Source: Aquilaria yunnanensis (Eukaryota > Streptophyta > Magnoliopsida > Malvales > Thymelaeaceae). Taken from it: a stretch of DNA of 64,000 nt. Positions 1 to 11,385 of the stretch are shown here, one piece after another. The notes under the pieces were generated by a model. That model did no database searches. It saw only the letters and a list, made by a program, of their open reading frames with translations, and had not been told where the DNA came from. How positions within the stretch are numbered: the first letter of the stretch is position 1; each line of letters opens with the position of its first letter. Location: contig CM077594.1 of assembly GCA_039654915.1 (NCBI GenBank), forward strand, positions 70,054,393-70,118,392. Direction: 5' to 3'. A program made the translations under genes and the position numbers.

Positions 1-25
1 AACGGTGCTGAATGATGGTGCTGAA
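1..25 (-). other. Tat-C inner edge: primer-site remnant
   Basis: Read on the minus strand this is the first sequence inside a Tat 5' LTR. It matches the CGGTGCCAAA that abuts the LTRs at 2085 and 34863, here changed to CGGTGCTGAA. The 13-base word GGTGCTGAATGAT occurs twice in a row (4-16 and 17-29), so a small duplication spans the LTR junction. The body of Tat-C would lie to the left of the window. Confidence 0.5.
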
Positions 26-802
26 TGATGCCCTCCCACATCTTCATTGTGCAACATGGTGAGCCTGGAGCAGGAACTTCCGGTGAGGGAATGCCTGGAT
101 GAAAGGCCTCCGATGGGAGAAGGGCTACAAGGGCTTAGAAAAGCAAGGGTTAGGAGCTCCCCGGAGTATTTTCCGGGGGAGGAATCTCCGACGCCCAAGT
201 CAGTGTTTGGAAGTGGAGATTAAGCAGGCAGTGGAGAGATTTTTCCTTTGGAGTTGGATCCCCTTACCTAGGCCATTTCCCGAATATTTATAGAGAGGTG
301 TACAGGAGAAGTCTGTTTGCTAGAGCCTGCCCAGATCGTGACACGTGTTTGGTCGGATGTGGTCCGTACCTTGGGAGAGGAGGGGCTTCTAGCCAGCCCT
401 AGGCCCCCTGGTCAGGAGCCTAGGGCGGCGTGTCAGAGCGTTTCTGAGGGCGGCGTGTCGGGGATTGTACGAGGGCGGCATATCAGAGGCTCCTCAGTCG
501 TTTTATCGTATGCCCACATGGCCCTTTCGGGGGACCGAACTCCTTTGGAGCACAGAGCTCATTCGGGGAGGTGAGCCCCTTTGGAGGGAGGTCCCTTGTT
601 TGCACGAGGCACCTTCGGTTGGGCTCTCTTGACCATAGGCTCAGGTACCTGATGATGGCACTTCGTGTCCCCGCCCCGAGGATGCTGCGACCCACTCTTT
701 GCCGGAGTCTTTTCATGTCTGTTTCGACCGGTGGTGGTGCACTGGCCAGGGGTGGTGCACACACGTGAAGTCCTTTAGGGGGCGATAACCCTTCGGCTAT
801 CA
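26..802 (-). repeat. Tat-C 5' LTR
   Basis: LTR of a Ty3/gypsy Tat element in minus orientation. In plus coordinates it opens TGATGCCC and closes with the family terminus GGCTATCA. It shares blocks with the other Tat LTRs here: an open GGTTAGGAG..CCCCGGAG block near 150, a minus-strand TATA box (TATAAATA, 285-292), a CACGTG G-box at 342-347 and ACCGGTCGAA-like filler. The primer site on its left makes it the 5' LTR of an element extending out of the window. The right flank GCCTT (803-807) is the expected TSD copy. The start could be 13 because of the micro-duplication. Confidence 0.8.
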
Positions 803-1405
803 GCCTTAAATGAGCTTAAGGGCACAAAACACACTTAACAAGCTTGACCTTGCTTTATGTCATTTTCTTTCTCGCTAATTATGGTTTCTTTGTCTTAAAA
901 TCATTGGTACACATGTGCCTAACATTTTTGAGTAATTATCAAGTCTTGGCTGCCTCCCCCATGGTGGGCTAACGCCATAATTCCACCCTTAGACTTAAGT
1001 CAACAGCTTGAACACCTTAAGGTTTACACTACGACATTTAGGTCCTTATTGCCTTTAGTGTTTCCTTTGTCCAAACTTGTCTTCCATGAGTAATTTGGTC
1101 CTCCAATAGCACTTTCATACCATTTATATCCTTCCCATAACCCTCCAAGTCTCTTGCTTGAGAGTTTTGCAATTGAGTAGCTGAATTTCCAAAACCTTAC
1201 AAAAAAGTCCATAGGTTGCTTGACAAACAAGCAATCCATTAGGCTTTTGTTGGGGGCCAAGTTACCAACTTGGAACACTTTTAATGAGGTGTTGATCAGG
1301 TATTTTACCCCCCACACTTCAATCACTGTTGTGAGAATTACACAATATAACGATTTTTAGCCATTATGACATACTTGTAATTCTCCCATTTTGTGGGTGG
1401 TAACA
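803..1405 (-). repeat. G4 chromovirus LTR, right end
   Basis: Homologous to the G1 LTR (38242-40714) and the G2 LTR: it follows the same order of blocks, including AAGGGCACAAAACACACTTAA and GACAAACAAGCAA, and closes with GGTGGTAACA, the reverse complement of the LTR start TGTTACCACC. Its right end is the 5' edge of a minus-oriented LTR. ATTGG (1406-1410) is the expected TSD. Its left side is cut by Tat-C. It sits inside Tat-B gag sequence. Confidence 0.75.
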
Positions 1406-2084
1406 ATTGGTGCTTCCATTATCACCCTGATGAAGGGGGACTTATTTTCAATGAATGTCTCTGATAGTCTCAACCAGATGGGCTTTCAAAAGACCTATTT
1501 ATCCACCTTGCCCCACTTTTCTAGGGTTCTTTGCATCATGATGATAGTACCATCTTTTTGCCATTGCTTGGGAGCTAGGGGAATGCGAGAATGGCATCTT
1601 CTCCTTGGTGAATAACTTTGGTGACGAAGGGACAAGGACTTCTCCTAATGGGAACGGCTTCATCAATGGGAGCTGCTTTGCTCTTTTGATTTGCACCTAG
1701 TCGTGTACCACCCATAAGACAAGGGGGTTCTTGGTTGAAGATTCCTTATGGAAGCTCCTATTTGGGGAACTCTGGTGAGATGACAAGCTACCCCTCTCTA
1801 AATGTACCTCTAGGGATAGGGTCCTTGCATGAGAATGTGCATGTGACCATATTTGCCCAAGGTTTTGTGTCATTTTGGCCACAATGGGGTGTTGGAAGTC
1901 ACACAAGAAGCCTACAGTGACCGTCAGAGGACATTCATCCTTTGGAAAGGAAGGCTCTGGGTGTGCTTGGTCCTTCACCGTTGGTGGCTCAAGAAAAAAT
2001 CGGGACTTTGGAATACCATTGTCCTTGGAACACCGAGTCTCCATAATGGTGACCTGGGTGTGAGTTACCACAGACGGTGCCAAA
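1406..2084 (-). pseudogene. gag: Tat-B gag 5' fragment and primer site
   Basis: Leader and N-terminal Gag coding sequence of a Tat element, minus strand. A 133-codon open stretch (1697-2098) contains KDECPLTVTVGFLCDFQHP followed by a MTQ..WSHAHSHAR segment; the same arrangement recurs in Tat-A (3187-3483) and, decayed, in Tat-D (34200-34830). The primer-site block CAGACGGTGCCAAA (2071-2084) abuts the LTR at 2085. The region from about 1459 matches Tat-A from about 2947. The C-terminal part of gag and all of pol are missing because G4 interrupts it at 1405. Not functional. Confidence 0.65.
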
Positions 2085-2765
2085 TGATGCTCCAACACAT
2101 CTTTGATTTAGGACATGTTGGACCTTTGGTATAGCCTCACCTGAGTGATATCTACAGCACTTGAAGAATGTGGTTTAGGAGCTCCACAGAGTGTTTTTCC
2201 GGGGAAGGGATCTCGGATGCCAAAGTGAGTATGTGAAGGCAAAAGTTGTTAGGAATAGAGAACAGAAGGAAATGGTGTTTTGTATGTGTTACCTAGGAGC
2301 CTCTCCAAGTATTTATACAAGGTTGGAAAAGAAGGCCGTTATGCCCAAGTTAAGCAAACCTGGACATGTGGCCGGCCAGATTCGGTCTGTACCTTCAGGG
2401 ATAGGTGTCTCCATCTATCCATCAGCTGTTATGCTCAGCAGATATGGGCTTGTTCAACATTCTAGTCAGTGGTGCCTCAAAACTATGTATTTATCATCTT
2501 CCCTTGAGACCCCTCAGAGACTTGAAACCCTTTCGGACATAGGATTTCCTCCAAATGTGATTGGGGGAAGCCTATTGGTTGCATAGACCATGTTTGGAAG
2601 GTATTTCTTCTACCTAGGGTGGTAGACTTCTATTTCCAAGGTTGGTCATATGACCTTCCAAGTGTGTTGTAGAGCCCTTTCCCAAGGTTTGCTGTATTCT
2701 CTTCTAAGGGTGGTGTTAGATCCACTTGTCCATAAATCGTGTAGGTGATAACCCTTCAGCTATCA
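2085..2765 (-). repeat. Tat-B 5' LTR
   Basis: 681-bp Tat LTR: opens TGATGCTCC after the primer-site block and closes GCTATCA. The last 21 bases read GTGATAACCC..GCTATCA, the terminal inverted motif of the family. It contains a GTATTTATAC TATA-like site near 2308. The G-box is eroded (CATGTG near 2366). Flank GAAAT (2766-2770) is the expected TSD, placing Tat-B inside the gag of Tat-A. Confidence 0.8.
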
Positions 2766-3571
2766 GAAATATTTCCAAATGGTGGCATCATCGGCACCGT
2801 AAAGCACCATACTACTCTTATACTTGGTCAGATGAGCTTGAGGACCGCTTCACTCATCATAGGTCTCCAGGTGAGGTACCCAGAAGCCATTGGGCATTGG
2901 CGCTTAGACTACCGCTTGGCCAAATAGTGACTCATCTCCAGTGAAGGTATCAGATAACCTTGACTAGACGGCTTTCTAGAGATTTGTCTCTTAGCATTGT
3001 TTAAGCTCTCTAAGATTTTTTCCGTCAAGACAATGGTACTACCCTCTCCCTGTTACCAAAGAACCTACGATCAGGGAGAATAATGTCTTGTTTTTGGCAA
3101 TAAACTTTGACGGAGAGGGGACGAGGTCTTCTCTCAGGGAGAAGGACTCCAACGATGGAAGGACCTTGGTTATTTCAATCTGGACCTCACTGTGTATCAC
3201 CCATGAGATGGCGGGTCTCCATTGAAGACTCTTCATGGGGGCTCTTATTTGGTGAACTTTGCCCGGATGATCTGCGCCCCTTCTCTAGAGGAACCTTTGG
3301 AGAGGGATTCCTTGCATGAGAACATGCATGTGACCATCTTTGGTCGAGTTGCTGTGTCATGTCGGAGACTATGGAGTGCTGGAAGCCATGCAAGAAACCC
3401 ATAGTGACCATTAGAGGACACTCGTCCTCCGGTAGCAAAGGCTCAGGGGGTGCTTGATCATCTTCCACCGGAGGCTCAGGCACAAACTAGGACTTTTAGA
3501 TACCTTTGTCCTTGGAATGCTAAGCCTTTACGATGGTGACCTGGGAGTGAGTCCACAGAGACAGTGCCAAA
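2766..3571 (-). pseudogene. gag: Tat-A gag 5' fragment and primer site
   Basis: Minus-strand gag of a Tat element. The left part (2779 onward) aligns with Tat-D gag from 34153, the segment coding for the start of the retrotransposon Gag domain. The 98-codon open stretch 3187-3483 has PEDECPLMVTMGFLHGFQH, then MTQ..WSHACSHAR as in Tat-B. The primer-site block CAGTGCCAAA ends at 3571 next to the LTR. Gag stops where Tat-B was inserted (2765/2766), so the remainder lies beyond Tat-B to the left. Several stops are present. Confidence 0.65.
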
Positions 3572-4297
3572 TGATGCTTAAGGATATCTTCGGTGTTGGA
3601 CATACTGGACCTCCAGTGGAACTTCGCCTAAGTGATATCTGTAGCACTCAAAAAATGTGAGTGAGGAGCTCCCCAAAGTGTTTTTTTTTAGGGATCTCCA
3701 ACACCCAAGTCAGTACGTGAGGGAGAGGTTGCAAGGAGTAAAGAGCAGAAAGAGAGGATGTCTTGAGTATCCTATATTACCTGGGAGCCTCTTAAGCATT
3801 TATAGGAAGGAAAAGGCCATTATACCCAAGTTGAGCAGATCAGGACGTGGTTAGCTAGATTTGCTGGACGTTTGATCTATACCTTCGGGGAGAGGTGTCT
3901 CTAGTTGTCTACAAGCAGTTATGCACAGAGGGTAGGGCTGTGTGCAAGGTTCCTGTTAGTGGTCCTTCAAAACTGTGTTTTTCATTTTCCCTTGGGACCC
4001 TTTGGGGACTTGAAACCCCCCTTGAAAGTAGAATATCTTCCAAACGTGGTTGGGGAAAGCCTGTCGATATTCACTGTGTTTGGGAGGCATCTCTCCTACC
4101 GAGGGTGGTACACTTCTCAATCTGAGGTTGATTAGGCTGATACCTAAGGGTGATTGTTCACCTTTTTCAGGGTTGGTCAAGTGTATATCTGAGGGTAGTT
4201 CTAATAATTCATCTGAGGTTGGTCATAGCAAGTTTCTGACCGTGGTGTCAGGTCTACTAATCTGAAGGTCCTGTCGGTGATAACCCCTCAGCTATCA
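3572..4297 (-). repeat. Tat-A 5' LTR
   Basis: 726-bp Tat LTR, opening TGATGCTTAAGG and closing CAGCTATCA with the terminal GTGATAACCCC..GCTATCA motif. Right flank CCTAT (4298-4302) is both the expected TSD and part of a G3 integrase codon run, so this insertion is in G3. It shares the TCCCCAAAGTG..CCAACACCCAAGTCAGTACGTGAGGG order with Tat-B but is clearly diverged from it. Confidence 0.8.
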
Positions 4298-4387
4298 CCT
4301 ATGACCAGAAGAAGACATGATGCAATTTGGCTGATTGTGGATAGGCTTACAAAATCAGCTAAATTTTTGCCCATTAATCCCACTGAT
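4298..4387 (+). pseudogene. pol: G3 integrase fragment 1
   Basis: Thirty codons in plus orientation read PMTRRRHDAIWLIVDRLTKS followed by AKFLPINPTD, the chromovirus integrase core just after its first catalytic aspartate region. Reading resumes in frame sense at 50681 (PLYRLA, stop, LYITEIVRVHGIP), so the 46 kb in between are an insertion. It is flanked on the left by Tat-A and on the right by the G2 LTR. CTGAT at 4383-4387 is the left TSD copy of G2. Confidence 0.85.
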
Positions 4388-4436
4388 TATTACCACCACA
4401 CAAAAATGGGAGAATTAGAAGTGTGACATCAGTTAC
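4388..4436 (+). repeat. G2 LTR, first 45-49 bp
   Basis: TATTACCACC and AAAATGGGAGAATTA match the start of the family LTR (reverse complement of 40666-40714). The match ends near 4432, and copia reverse transcriptase sequence begins immediately. The junction is therefore a deletion that removed the next part of the G2 LTR, the left end of G1 and the 5' half of the copia element. Confidence 0.7.
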
Positions 4437-5647
4437 TTGAGGATGTGTACATGACACAACCTGAGGGTTTTGTCACTCCTGAGAATGCCAATAAAGTGTG
4501 CAAGCTGCAAAGGTCCATTTATGGACTGAAGCAAGCTTCTCGAAGTTGGAATCTTTATTTTGATGATGCAATCAAAGAGTTTGGTTTTATCAAAAATGAA
4601 GATGAACCTTGTGTCTACAAGAAGGTTAGTGGGAGCGCTATTGTCTTCTTGGTGTTGTATGTAGATGTCATACTACTCATCGGGAATGACATTCCTGAGC
4701 TACAGGCTGTGAAGACTTGGCTAGGGAAATGTTTCTCTATGAAGGACTTGGGTGAAGCAGCCTATGTGTTAGGCATCAGGATCTATAGAGATAGATCTAG
4801 AAAGCTTCTTGGACTAAGTCAAAGTACATATATTGACAAGGTGCTAAAGAGGTTTAGCATGCAAGATTTCAACAAAGGATTCTTGCCCATGTCACATGGT
4901 ATCACTCTTTCTAGATCTCAGTGTCCGAGTACAACTGAGGAGAGAGAGCGCATGAGTAAGATTCCGTATGCCTCAGCAATTGGATCTATCATGTATGCCA
5001 TGATATGTACTCGTCCCGATGTCTCATATGCTTTGAGCATGATGAGTAGGTACCAATCAAACCCCGGTGAGATTCACTGGATAGCTGTTATGAACATCTT
5101 TAAGTACTTACGAAGGACTAAGGATGCATTCTTGGTCTTTGGAGGTGAAGATGAGCTCGTTGTAAGGGGTTACACCGATGCAAGCTTCCAATCCGATAAG
5201 GATGATTTTAGATCGCAATCTAGTTATGTGTTTTGTATTGGTGGTGGTACTGCGAGCTGGAAGAGTTCAAAGCAAGAGACAGTAGCTGACTCTACAATAG
5301 AATCTGAGTACATTGCCGCCTCTGATGCTGTGAAGGAGGTAGTTTGGATCAAGAACTTCATCACTAAACTTGGAGTGGTTCCAAGCATTGTCGACCCGAT
5401 AAAGCTCTATTGTGACAATAATGGAGCAATCGCACAAGCTAAGGAACCTCGATCTCACCAGCGATCCAAACATATACTCCGACGCTATCATCTCATCAGG
5501 GAGATCATCGAGAGGGTGGATGTGAAGATATGCAAGACTTCGACAGACAAGAACATTGCTGATCCATTGACGAAGCCCCTTATGCAGCAAAAGCATGATA
5601 GCCATTCTAGGTCCGTTGGTATTAGATACATGGATGATTGGCTTTAG
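4437..5647 (+). pseudogene. pol: Ty1/copia RT (C-terminal half) and RNase H
   Basis: A 400-codon uninterrupted reading (4445-5647) copies RNA into DNA and degrades the template in the intact family. Visible: MTQPEGF, YGLKQASRSW, the active-site box, LGEAAYVLGI, a RPDVSYAL segment, then RNase H with YTDAS, a DSTIESEY box, LYCDNNGAI and the final ADPLTKPL. The catalytic YVDD box reads YVDV (residues 72-75; codon GTC at 4667-4669), so the polymerase is dead. Gag, protease, integrase and the RT fingers are missing: the reading starts at the deletion junction. The LTR follows 14 bp downstream, as in an intact copia 3' end. Most like the Tork-type plant copia; the lineage is inferred. Confidence 0.9.
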
Positions 5648-5661
5648 TGCAAGTGGGATAT
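5648..5661 (+). other. Copia polypurine tract
   Basis: AAGTGGGATA lies directly before the LTR start TGTTAGTG at 5662. This is the usual plus-strand primer position, slightly eroded by a T. Confidence 0.65.
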
Positions 5662-7079
5662 TGTTAGTGTTGCGCCCAAAAGCCAATTATGAGATGATTG
5701 TATTTTTTACACACTGAGTCATGATATTTTATAAAGGCATTAAGCCAGCAATTTTGTTTGTTGTTTTGCGTCTGCGTAACTTAACAAACATAATTGTAAC
5801 CCTAGAATAATGATATTCTTAAACATCCCTAGTCTAGTATTATTGTGGAGCGAGTTGCAAGAATACATAACGACTAGCATATGTGGAGACTAATATGAGA
5901 TATGTAGTCTACATATGGGTACAAGTTGGAGAACTTGTGTACTGGACCGACCCACCATGATAACACTACATGGATCGTTATATAAGTGTCATAAGTGATT
6001 CTCATTGTGATCATGGTATATGTAGTCCTTTGACCTAAGATCATCAAGGTTCCCTACATGTGAGTCACATACTTTGATACTTTCCTTTGTTGCTCGTAAC
6101 TGAGTGAACTTGAAGGAGGTCATTGGGTATGTCACATATCATGTGGCGGGATTTGTATGATCAAGATGGGATTCTTCCCTCCTATATAATGGGAGTGATG
6201 TCTTCGGGCCCCTTGATAGAGTAAGACTTAGAAAAATGCATGGCCATGCTTGGATGAGTTGATATACATTATCAATGTCATCAGTTTAAGTTGGTATACT
6301 CAGTAATTAGGAAACCAAAGATTGGGCTATACGAGAGTGACACATTCCTTGTCTCACGCTTAGTCTTGATATCTTGGACAAAGGGACAATGGCATATATC
6401 GGTGATGATCATAAAGGTTTAGTTGAATCATCGACAATCTTGTCACTTGGGTAGCAATGATGTGTTGCTAGACACCGCTCATTGCTTACGATCATAAATG
6501 TGATTTATGATCATTGCCAACATGGTAAGAGCCTATTGGGTCACACACATAGAGCTATTTGGATCATTAGAGTGCATGGGCTAATAATTTGAGTTTTGGT
6601 TTCACAATAATTTCGTATTAATAATGGGCCCAATAGTTGAGCCATTATTAAGCCCGAAATTAAAGCCTAATTGGATTAGGGCTTTGAAACCTATTAGGCC
6701 TGGAAGTTGAGTCTCACTATAAATACAACTTCTAGTGAGAAATTCGTAGGACTCCTTGCACTAGCCTCCCAAAAGGACAGCTGCACTCTTTTCTTGCAAT
6801 TCCTTAGAGGACGCAAGCTAGCACTACGAGCGCAAGAGAAACGCATATGCCGGGATGTGGTGGAAGCGTGGTGATCCCGAGAGGCCTCGTGTGGATACCA
6901 TAGAGAGCCTGAACACGTCAACTATTTAGGTTTTGTGAATCGACTCTACAGTTGAGAAAGGGATCTCAACCAAAAATTAGGTATGAAAATTTTTGAACAC
7001 CCAGTTTACCCCGTTTCACTTAGATCCTGGAGGGTTTCGGTTAAATTCCGCTACGCTGTTTGGCTACCGAAACCCATCA
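5662..7079 (+). repeat. Copia-1 3' LTR
   Basis: 1418-bp LTR starting TGTTAGTGTTGCGCCC and ending AAACCCATCA, homologous over its length to the solo LTRs at 27098, 51269 and 59744. It holds a TATA box (6718-6725), a 12-bp-arm palindrome (6488-6514) and the R/U5 block with AGGACAGCTGCACTC. Attached to the RT-RNase H remnant, it shows which family the solo LTRs belong to. Right flank GTTTG begins the G1 LTR; the matching left TSD is lost in the deletion at 4436. Confidence 0.9.
6718..6725 (+). promoter_or_regulatory. TATA box of copia-1 LTR
   Basis: TATAAATA, preceded by GTCTCAC, is conserved at the same place in the other three copies (27451-27458 minus, 52324-52331 plus, 60097-60104 minus). 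It sits about 1.05 kb into the LTR, as expected between a long U3 and a short R/U5. Confidence 0.7.
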
Positions 7080-7925
7080 GTTTGAAAATTGTAGAAAATA
7101 GTCCATAAGAGCAAGAGAACCCTTATCTTGATGGGTATGCTGAAATTGGTGCTTGATCCTAAATGCACTCAAGCAATAGCACCAAATAGCTTCCAATTGT
7201 GCTTCCTTGACTTCAATTGCAAGTAGTTTTGAGTTTGAAGGTGTGGTGTCTATGGAGGAAGTGTGGAGGAGAGGGATGGCTTTCTTTTTTCTGGTGGAGG
7301 CTGAAATTTAGATAAGCAAATGTGGTCTTGACTACCTAAATAGTCAAAAGTACACTAAACACACTTAAGTAGTCTTAACCTTGTCTTATGTCATTTTCCT
7401 TGCTACAAGACTATGGTTTCTTACTCTTAATCTGTTGGCCAACATTTGACCATCCTTATCTTCCTCTAGCAGCTCTACTTATGTGGGATAACCCCACAAA
7501 ACTTCCATTTGACTTAAGTCATAGACATACACATCTTAAGGCCTACATTAGAACACTTAGGTCCTTTATACCTTTTTGTGTTTTCTTTGTCCGTAGTTGT
7601 CTTCCATAAGCAATTTGGTCCTCCAATAGCACTTTCATATGATTCATATCCTTCCCATAACTCTCTAAATCTCTTTTACAAAAGTTTTACAATTGAGTAC
7701 CCGAATTTCCAAAGCCTTACAAAAAAGTCCATAGGTTGCTTGACAAACAAGCAAACCTTAAGGATTTTCTTGTGGAGCAAGTTACCAACTTGGAACACTT
7801 TTAAGCAGTTGTTGATCATACCTTTTACCCCCACACTACAGTCACTGTGGTGAGAATTACACAATATAATGGTTTTTAGCCATTATGACACACTTGTAAT
7901 TCTCCCATTTTGTGAGGTGGTAACA
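7080..7925 (-). repeat. G1 3' LTR (partial)
   Basis: Aligns with 39869-40714 of the G1 5' LTR and ends GGTGGTAACA (minus-strand start TGTTACCACC). Only the first 846 bp of a 2473-bp LTR remain; the rest is replaced by the copia fragment whose LTR ends at 7079. It belongs to the minus-oriented element G1, whose polypurine tract lies at 7926-7940. Confidence 0.85.
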
Positions 7926-7940
7926 ATCCTCCCCCCCTTA
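7926..7940 (-). other. G1 polypurine tract
   Basis: Minus strand AAGGGGGGGAGGAT immediately upstream of the LTR start TGTTACC, between the last pol codons and the 3' LTR. It fixes the element's orientation. Confidence 0.8.
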
Positions 7941-9298
7941 AAATTTTTGGTCTTCCAAAGTAGCCTTTAGCTTCAGATATTCTTCAGGATACCTTTCCAT
8001 AAGGTCTTTTTCAGTTTCCCAGGTTGTTTTTCTTTCAGAGTGGTGTGACCACTGAACTTTAACCCTGGGAATATGTTTGTTTCTTAACCTTCTGGTATCC
8101 TTGGCTAAGATAGCTATAGGCTTCTCTTCATATGTCAAGTTAGGTTCCAACTATATGTCTTCCACTATAATAGCATGCTTTGTGTCCAGTAGACACTTCT
8201 TAAGCATACTGATGTGAAAAACATTATGAACACTTGACATGCTTGGCGGTAGAGCTAACCTGTATGCTACCTTGCCAACTCTGTCCAAGATCTCACAAGG
8301 ACCGATGTATCTTGGAGCTAACTTGGTTCTTTTGCCAAATCTGACAGTGCCTTTGGTTGGTGCAACTTTCAGCCAAACATTGTCACCAACCTCAAATTCC
8401 AAGTCTCTCCTTCTTTTGTTCACATAGGCTATGGTCCTTTCATTGGCTGCCTTTAATCTCTCTTGAATTTTCTTAATTTTGGCAGTAGTCTCTTCAATAA
8501 TTTCGGGACCCAACTCTAGCCTGTCTGAGGCTTCCACCCAACAGTGGGGTGTCATGCACCTTCTTCCATATAAGGCTTCATATGGTGCCATGCCAATAGT
8601 GGTTTGGTAACTATTGTTATATGAGAATTCCACCAACGACAAGTGTTGGTCCCATTCACCTTTGAAATCCAACACACAGCTCCTGAGCATGTCTTCTAGT
8701 ATCTGTATCACCCTTTCAGATTGCCCATCTGTCTAAGGATGATAAGCAGTACTCAGGTGGATTTTGGTTCCCAAAACTGAGCTGTAAATCTTGGATCTCT
8801 ATCAGATACAATGGAGTCTGGCACTCCATGTAGTCTCACTATTTCTTGGACATACATCTAGGCTAACTTCTCCAAGGAGTATGTGAGTTTCATAGGTAAG
8901 AAGTGGGAACATTTGGTTAGCCTATCCACAATGACCCAGATTGTATCATGCCTTAATCTTGTCATAGGCAACCTAGTCAAAAAGTCCATGGTTATGTTGC
9001 CCCACTTCCTCACTGGTATAGGTAGAGTCTATAGGATACCAGCTGGCTTCTGGTGCTCTAGCTTTATCCTCTGCCATGTGGCACATTTGGAGACATAAGT
9101 AGCCATGTCTCTCTTCATATGTGGCCACCAGAAGTGACTTTTCAAATCTTTATACATTTTCTCACTTCCTGGATGGATGTTCAACTTGCTTGTGTGAGCT
9201 TCTTCAAGTATTTCATCCCTGAGCTTTCCTCCTTTAGGCACATATATTCGGTCCTTGAAGTACAGTAATCCTTGCTTGTAGGCAAATGATTGATACAA
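7938..9298 (-). pseudogene. pol: G1 integrase and chromodomain
   Basis: Inserts cDNA into the genome in the intact family. Read leftward from 9298: the zinc-binding segment HTSKLNIHPGSEKMY with CATW in place of CxxC (second Cys replaced by Trp), then QKPAG; a decayed core (8712-9028) with frameshifts; SYNNSYQTTIGMAPYEALYG (8711-8151); the beta-rich C-terminus with RRRDLEFEVGD and APRYIGP; then an in-frame TAG at 8151-8153. After the stop, 70 codons give a chromodomain-like tail with KVQWSHHSERKTTWETE. That tail identifies a chromovirus. Convergent or host genes are absent; the tract ends at the polypurine tract. Confidence 0.9.
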
Positions 9299-10710
9299 GG
9301 AACCTTTTTCCTCTCCTGAGATCTTTTTTAGATTAGGATCTGTCTTCTATGCCTTTTTGGCTTCTTCAATCCATCCAAACTTAATTGTCAATGTGTAAAT
9401 TTGGGCTTCCTCCCACTTATGCCATTTATGCCATAGGCATAGCAGACTATTTTGCTTATCATGATCAGCTAAGGATCCTCCTTTCAAAAGTCCTGTGTAC
9501 TTCCTCCTCAAGGCATCTGCTACTAGATTGCCTTTGCCCTTGTGTACTGTATACTACAGTCATAGTCCTTGATGTACTTTAACCATCTCCTTTGCCTCAT
9601 GTTCAACTCTTTCTGAGTGAACAAGTACTTTAGGCTCTTATGGTCAGTGTAGATCACAAAGGAACTACCCATCAAGTAATGCCTCCATTGCTTTAGAGCA
9701 AAAATCAGTGCTGCCAGTTCTAGGTCATGGGTAGGATAATTTTGCTCATGGGGTCTTAACTGCCTTGACCCATAAGCAATGACATTTCTATCTTGCATAA
9801 GCACACAACCTAACCCGGATCTAGATGCATCTGTATATATGATGTAGGGCTTACTTGGATCAGGAAGAATCAACACTGGAGCTTTAATCAACCTTTGCTT
9901 GAGCTCCGGGAAACTTTTTTCACACTTCTCAGTCCACTCAAATCTTTGACCCTTCTTGGTCAGATGAGTAAGAACTGAGGCAATCATGGGAAAGCCTGAT
10001 ACAAATCTCCTGTAGTATCCAGCTAATCCTAGGAAACTTCTGATTTCCTTCACAGTCTTTGGTCTTTCCCACTCTTGCACTACCTTGACCTTTTCAGGGT
10101 CTGCCTTAAGGCCTTGTGCATATATGATGTGCCCTAGGAAAGACACTTCCCATATCCAGAATTCACACTTGGATAACTTGGCATAAAGCTGATGCTACAA
10201 TAGAGCCTTTAAGACAATCTTCAGATGATGATCATATTCATTTTCATCCTTGGAATACACTAGGATGTCATCAATGAACACAACCACAAATTTGTCCAGA
10301 TGTGGTCTGAACACCCTGTTCATCAAGTCCATAAAAGCAGCTGGGGCATTAGTCAAACCAAATGGCATGACTGTGTACTCATAATGCCCATATCTAGTCC
10401 TGAATGCAGTCTTAGGAATATCTTCTTCCTTTACTCTCAACTGGAAGTATACAGATCTAAAATCTATCTTGGACGAGATCTTAGCTCCCTTGAGTTGATC
10501 AAACAGATCCTCAATCCTAGGGAGTGGATACTTGTTCTTGATAGTCACTGCATTAAGCTTCCTATAGTCAATGCATAGTCTCAAACATCCATCCTTTTTT
10601 TTCACAAAGAGAACAGGGGCTCCCCATGGTGAAACACTTGGCCTTATGAACCCTTTTTCAAGAAGTTCATCAAGTTGTTTCTTGAGCTCATTCATCTCTC
10701 TGATTGGCAT
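9299..10710 (-). pseudogene. pol: G1 reverse transcriptase and RNase H
   Basis: Starts next to the T insertion with [19 protein letters not shown], then [32 protein letters not shown] and the catalytic FIDDILVYS (intact). A stop TAG at 10195-10197 splits palm from connection. 10146-9523 holds [11 protein letters not shown], then RNase H with [13 protein letters not shown] and [10 protein letters not shown] frameshift near 9523 leads into the linker DHDK region and integrase. The upstream protease part lies on the far side of T at 20566-21213. Many lesions, so long dead. Confidence 0.9.
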
Positions 10711-11385
10711 TGACACGATCCCCGTGCCCCTGCCCGGGATACCCTGTGAGCGTTTGTCTCACGGTGGATTATAATTGGCTAGCTGGTTATGTGTGTGGAT
10801 TAAATCCAATGCTACTAGTTGATTAACCTAGAAATGCAATATGTATGCACTTATGCTTTGACTTGGTTTATTAAAACCATAAAACATTTAATCATTTAGA
10901 CATTTAGCCGGCTAAGTAAAATTCTATATAAATAAATACAAAATGCCAAAGCATAGCAAAATCAACCTTTGAGTGATTAACTACACATACACCGCTCGTG
11001 AAAGCATTTATACATAAGTAACTAATGCTCTCACCCAGAGAACAATCCCCTGAGTCAAGGACTCTTTATAACATAAATACTGGAGGCAAAATAAAGTACT
11101 GTATCAAAATACAAGACTTTGCTGAGATCTTTTACCCTAGCTCCCACTTTGGACTCCTGTCCCAGTGGCGAGTCTCACAAGTCCTTTGCCAAGTGCTACT
11201 AGGCTCTGCAGCCAAAGGAAGAAGCAAGTTAGTACCACAGCCTGACCAACAGACCAACTAAACACTTAAGCAAGCTAGAAACTTAAAGTTTCTCAACTAC
11301 CGTACCTTTACAGACAAAAAGGTACTACCGTGATAATCCTCAGTGATTATCCGGTCCTGCTACTCCAGACTCTGCATAACAAACA

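Noticed and set aside
2085..4297. LTR-gag-LTR-gag arrangement as a tandem recombination product
   Set aside because: The junction at 2765/2766 lacks a polypurine tract and joins an LTR end to the middle of gag with a 5-base flank, which fits insertion of Tat-B into Tat-A better.
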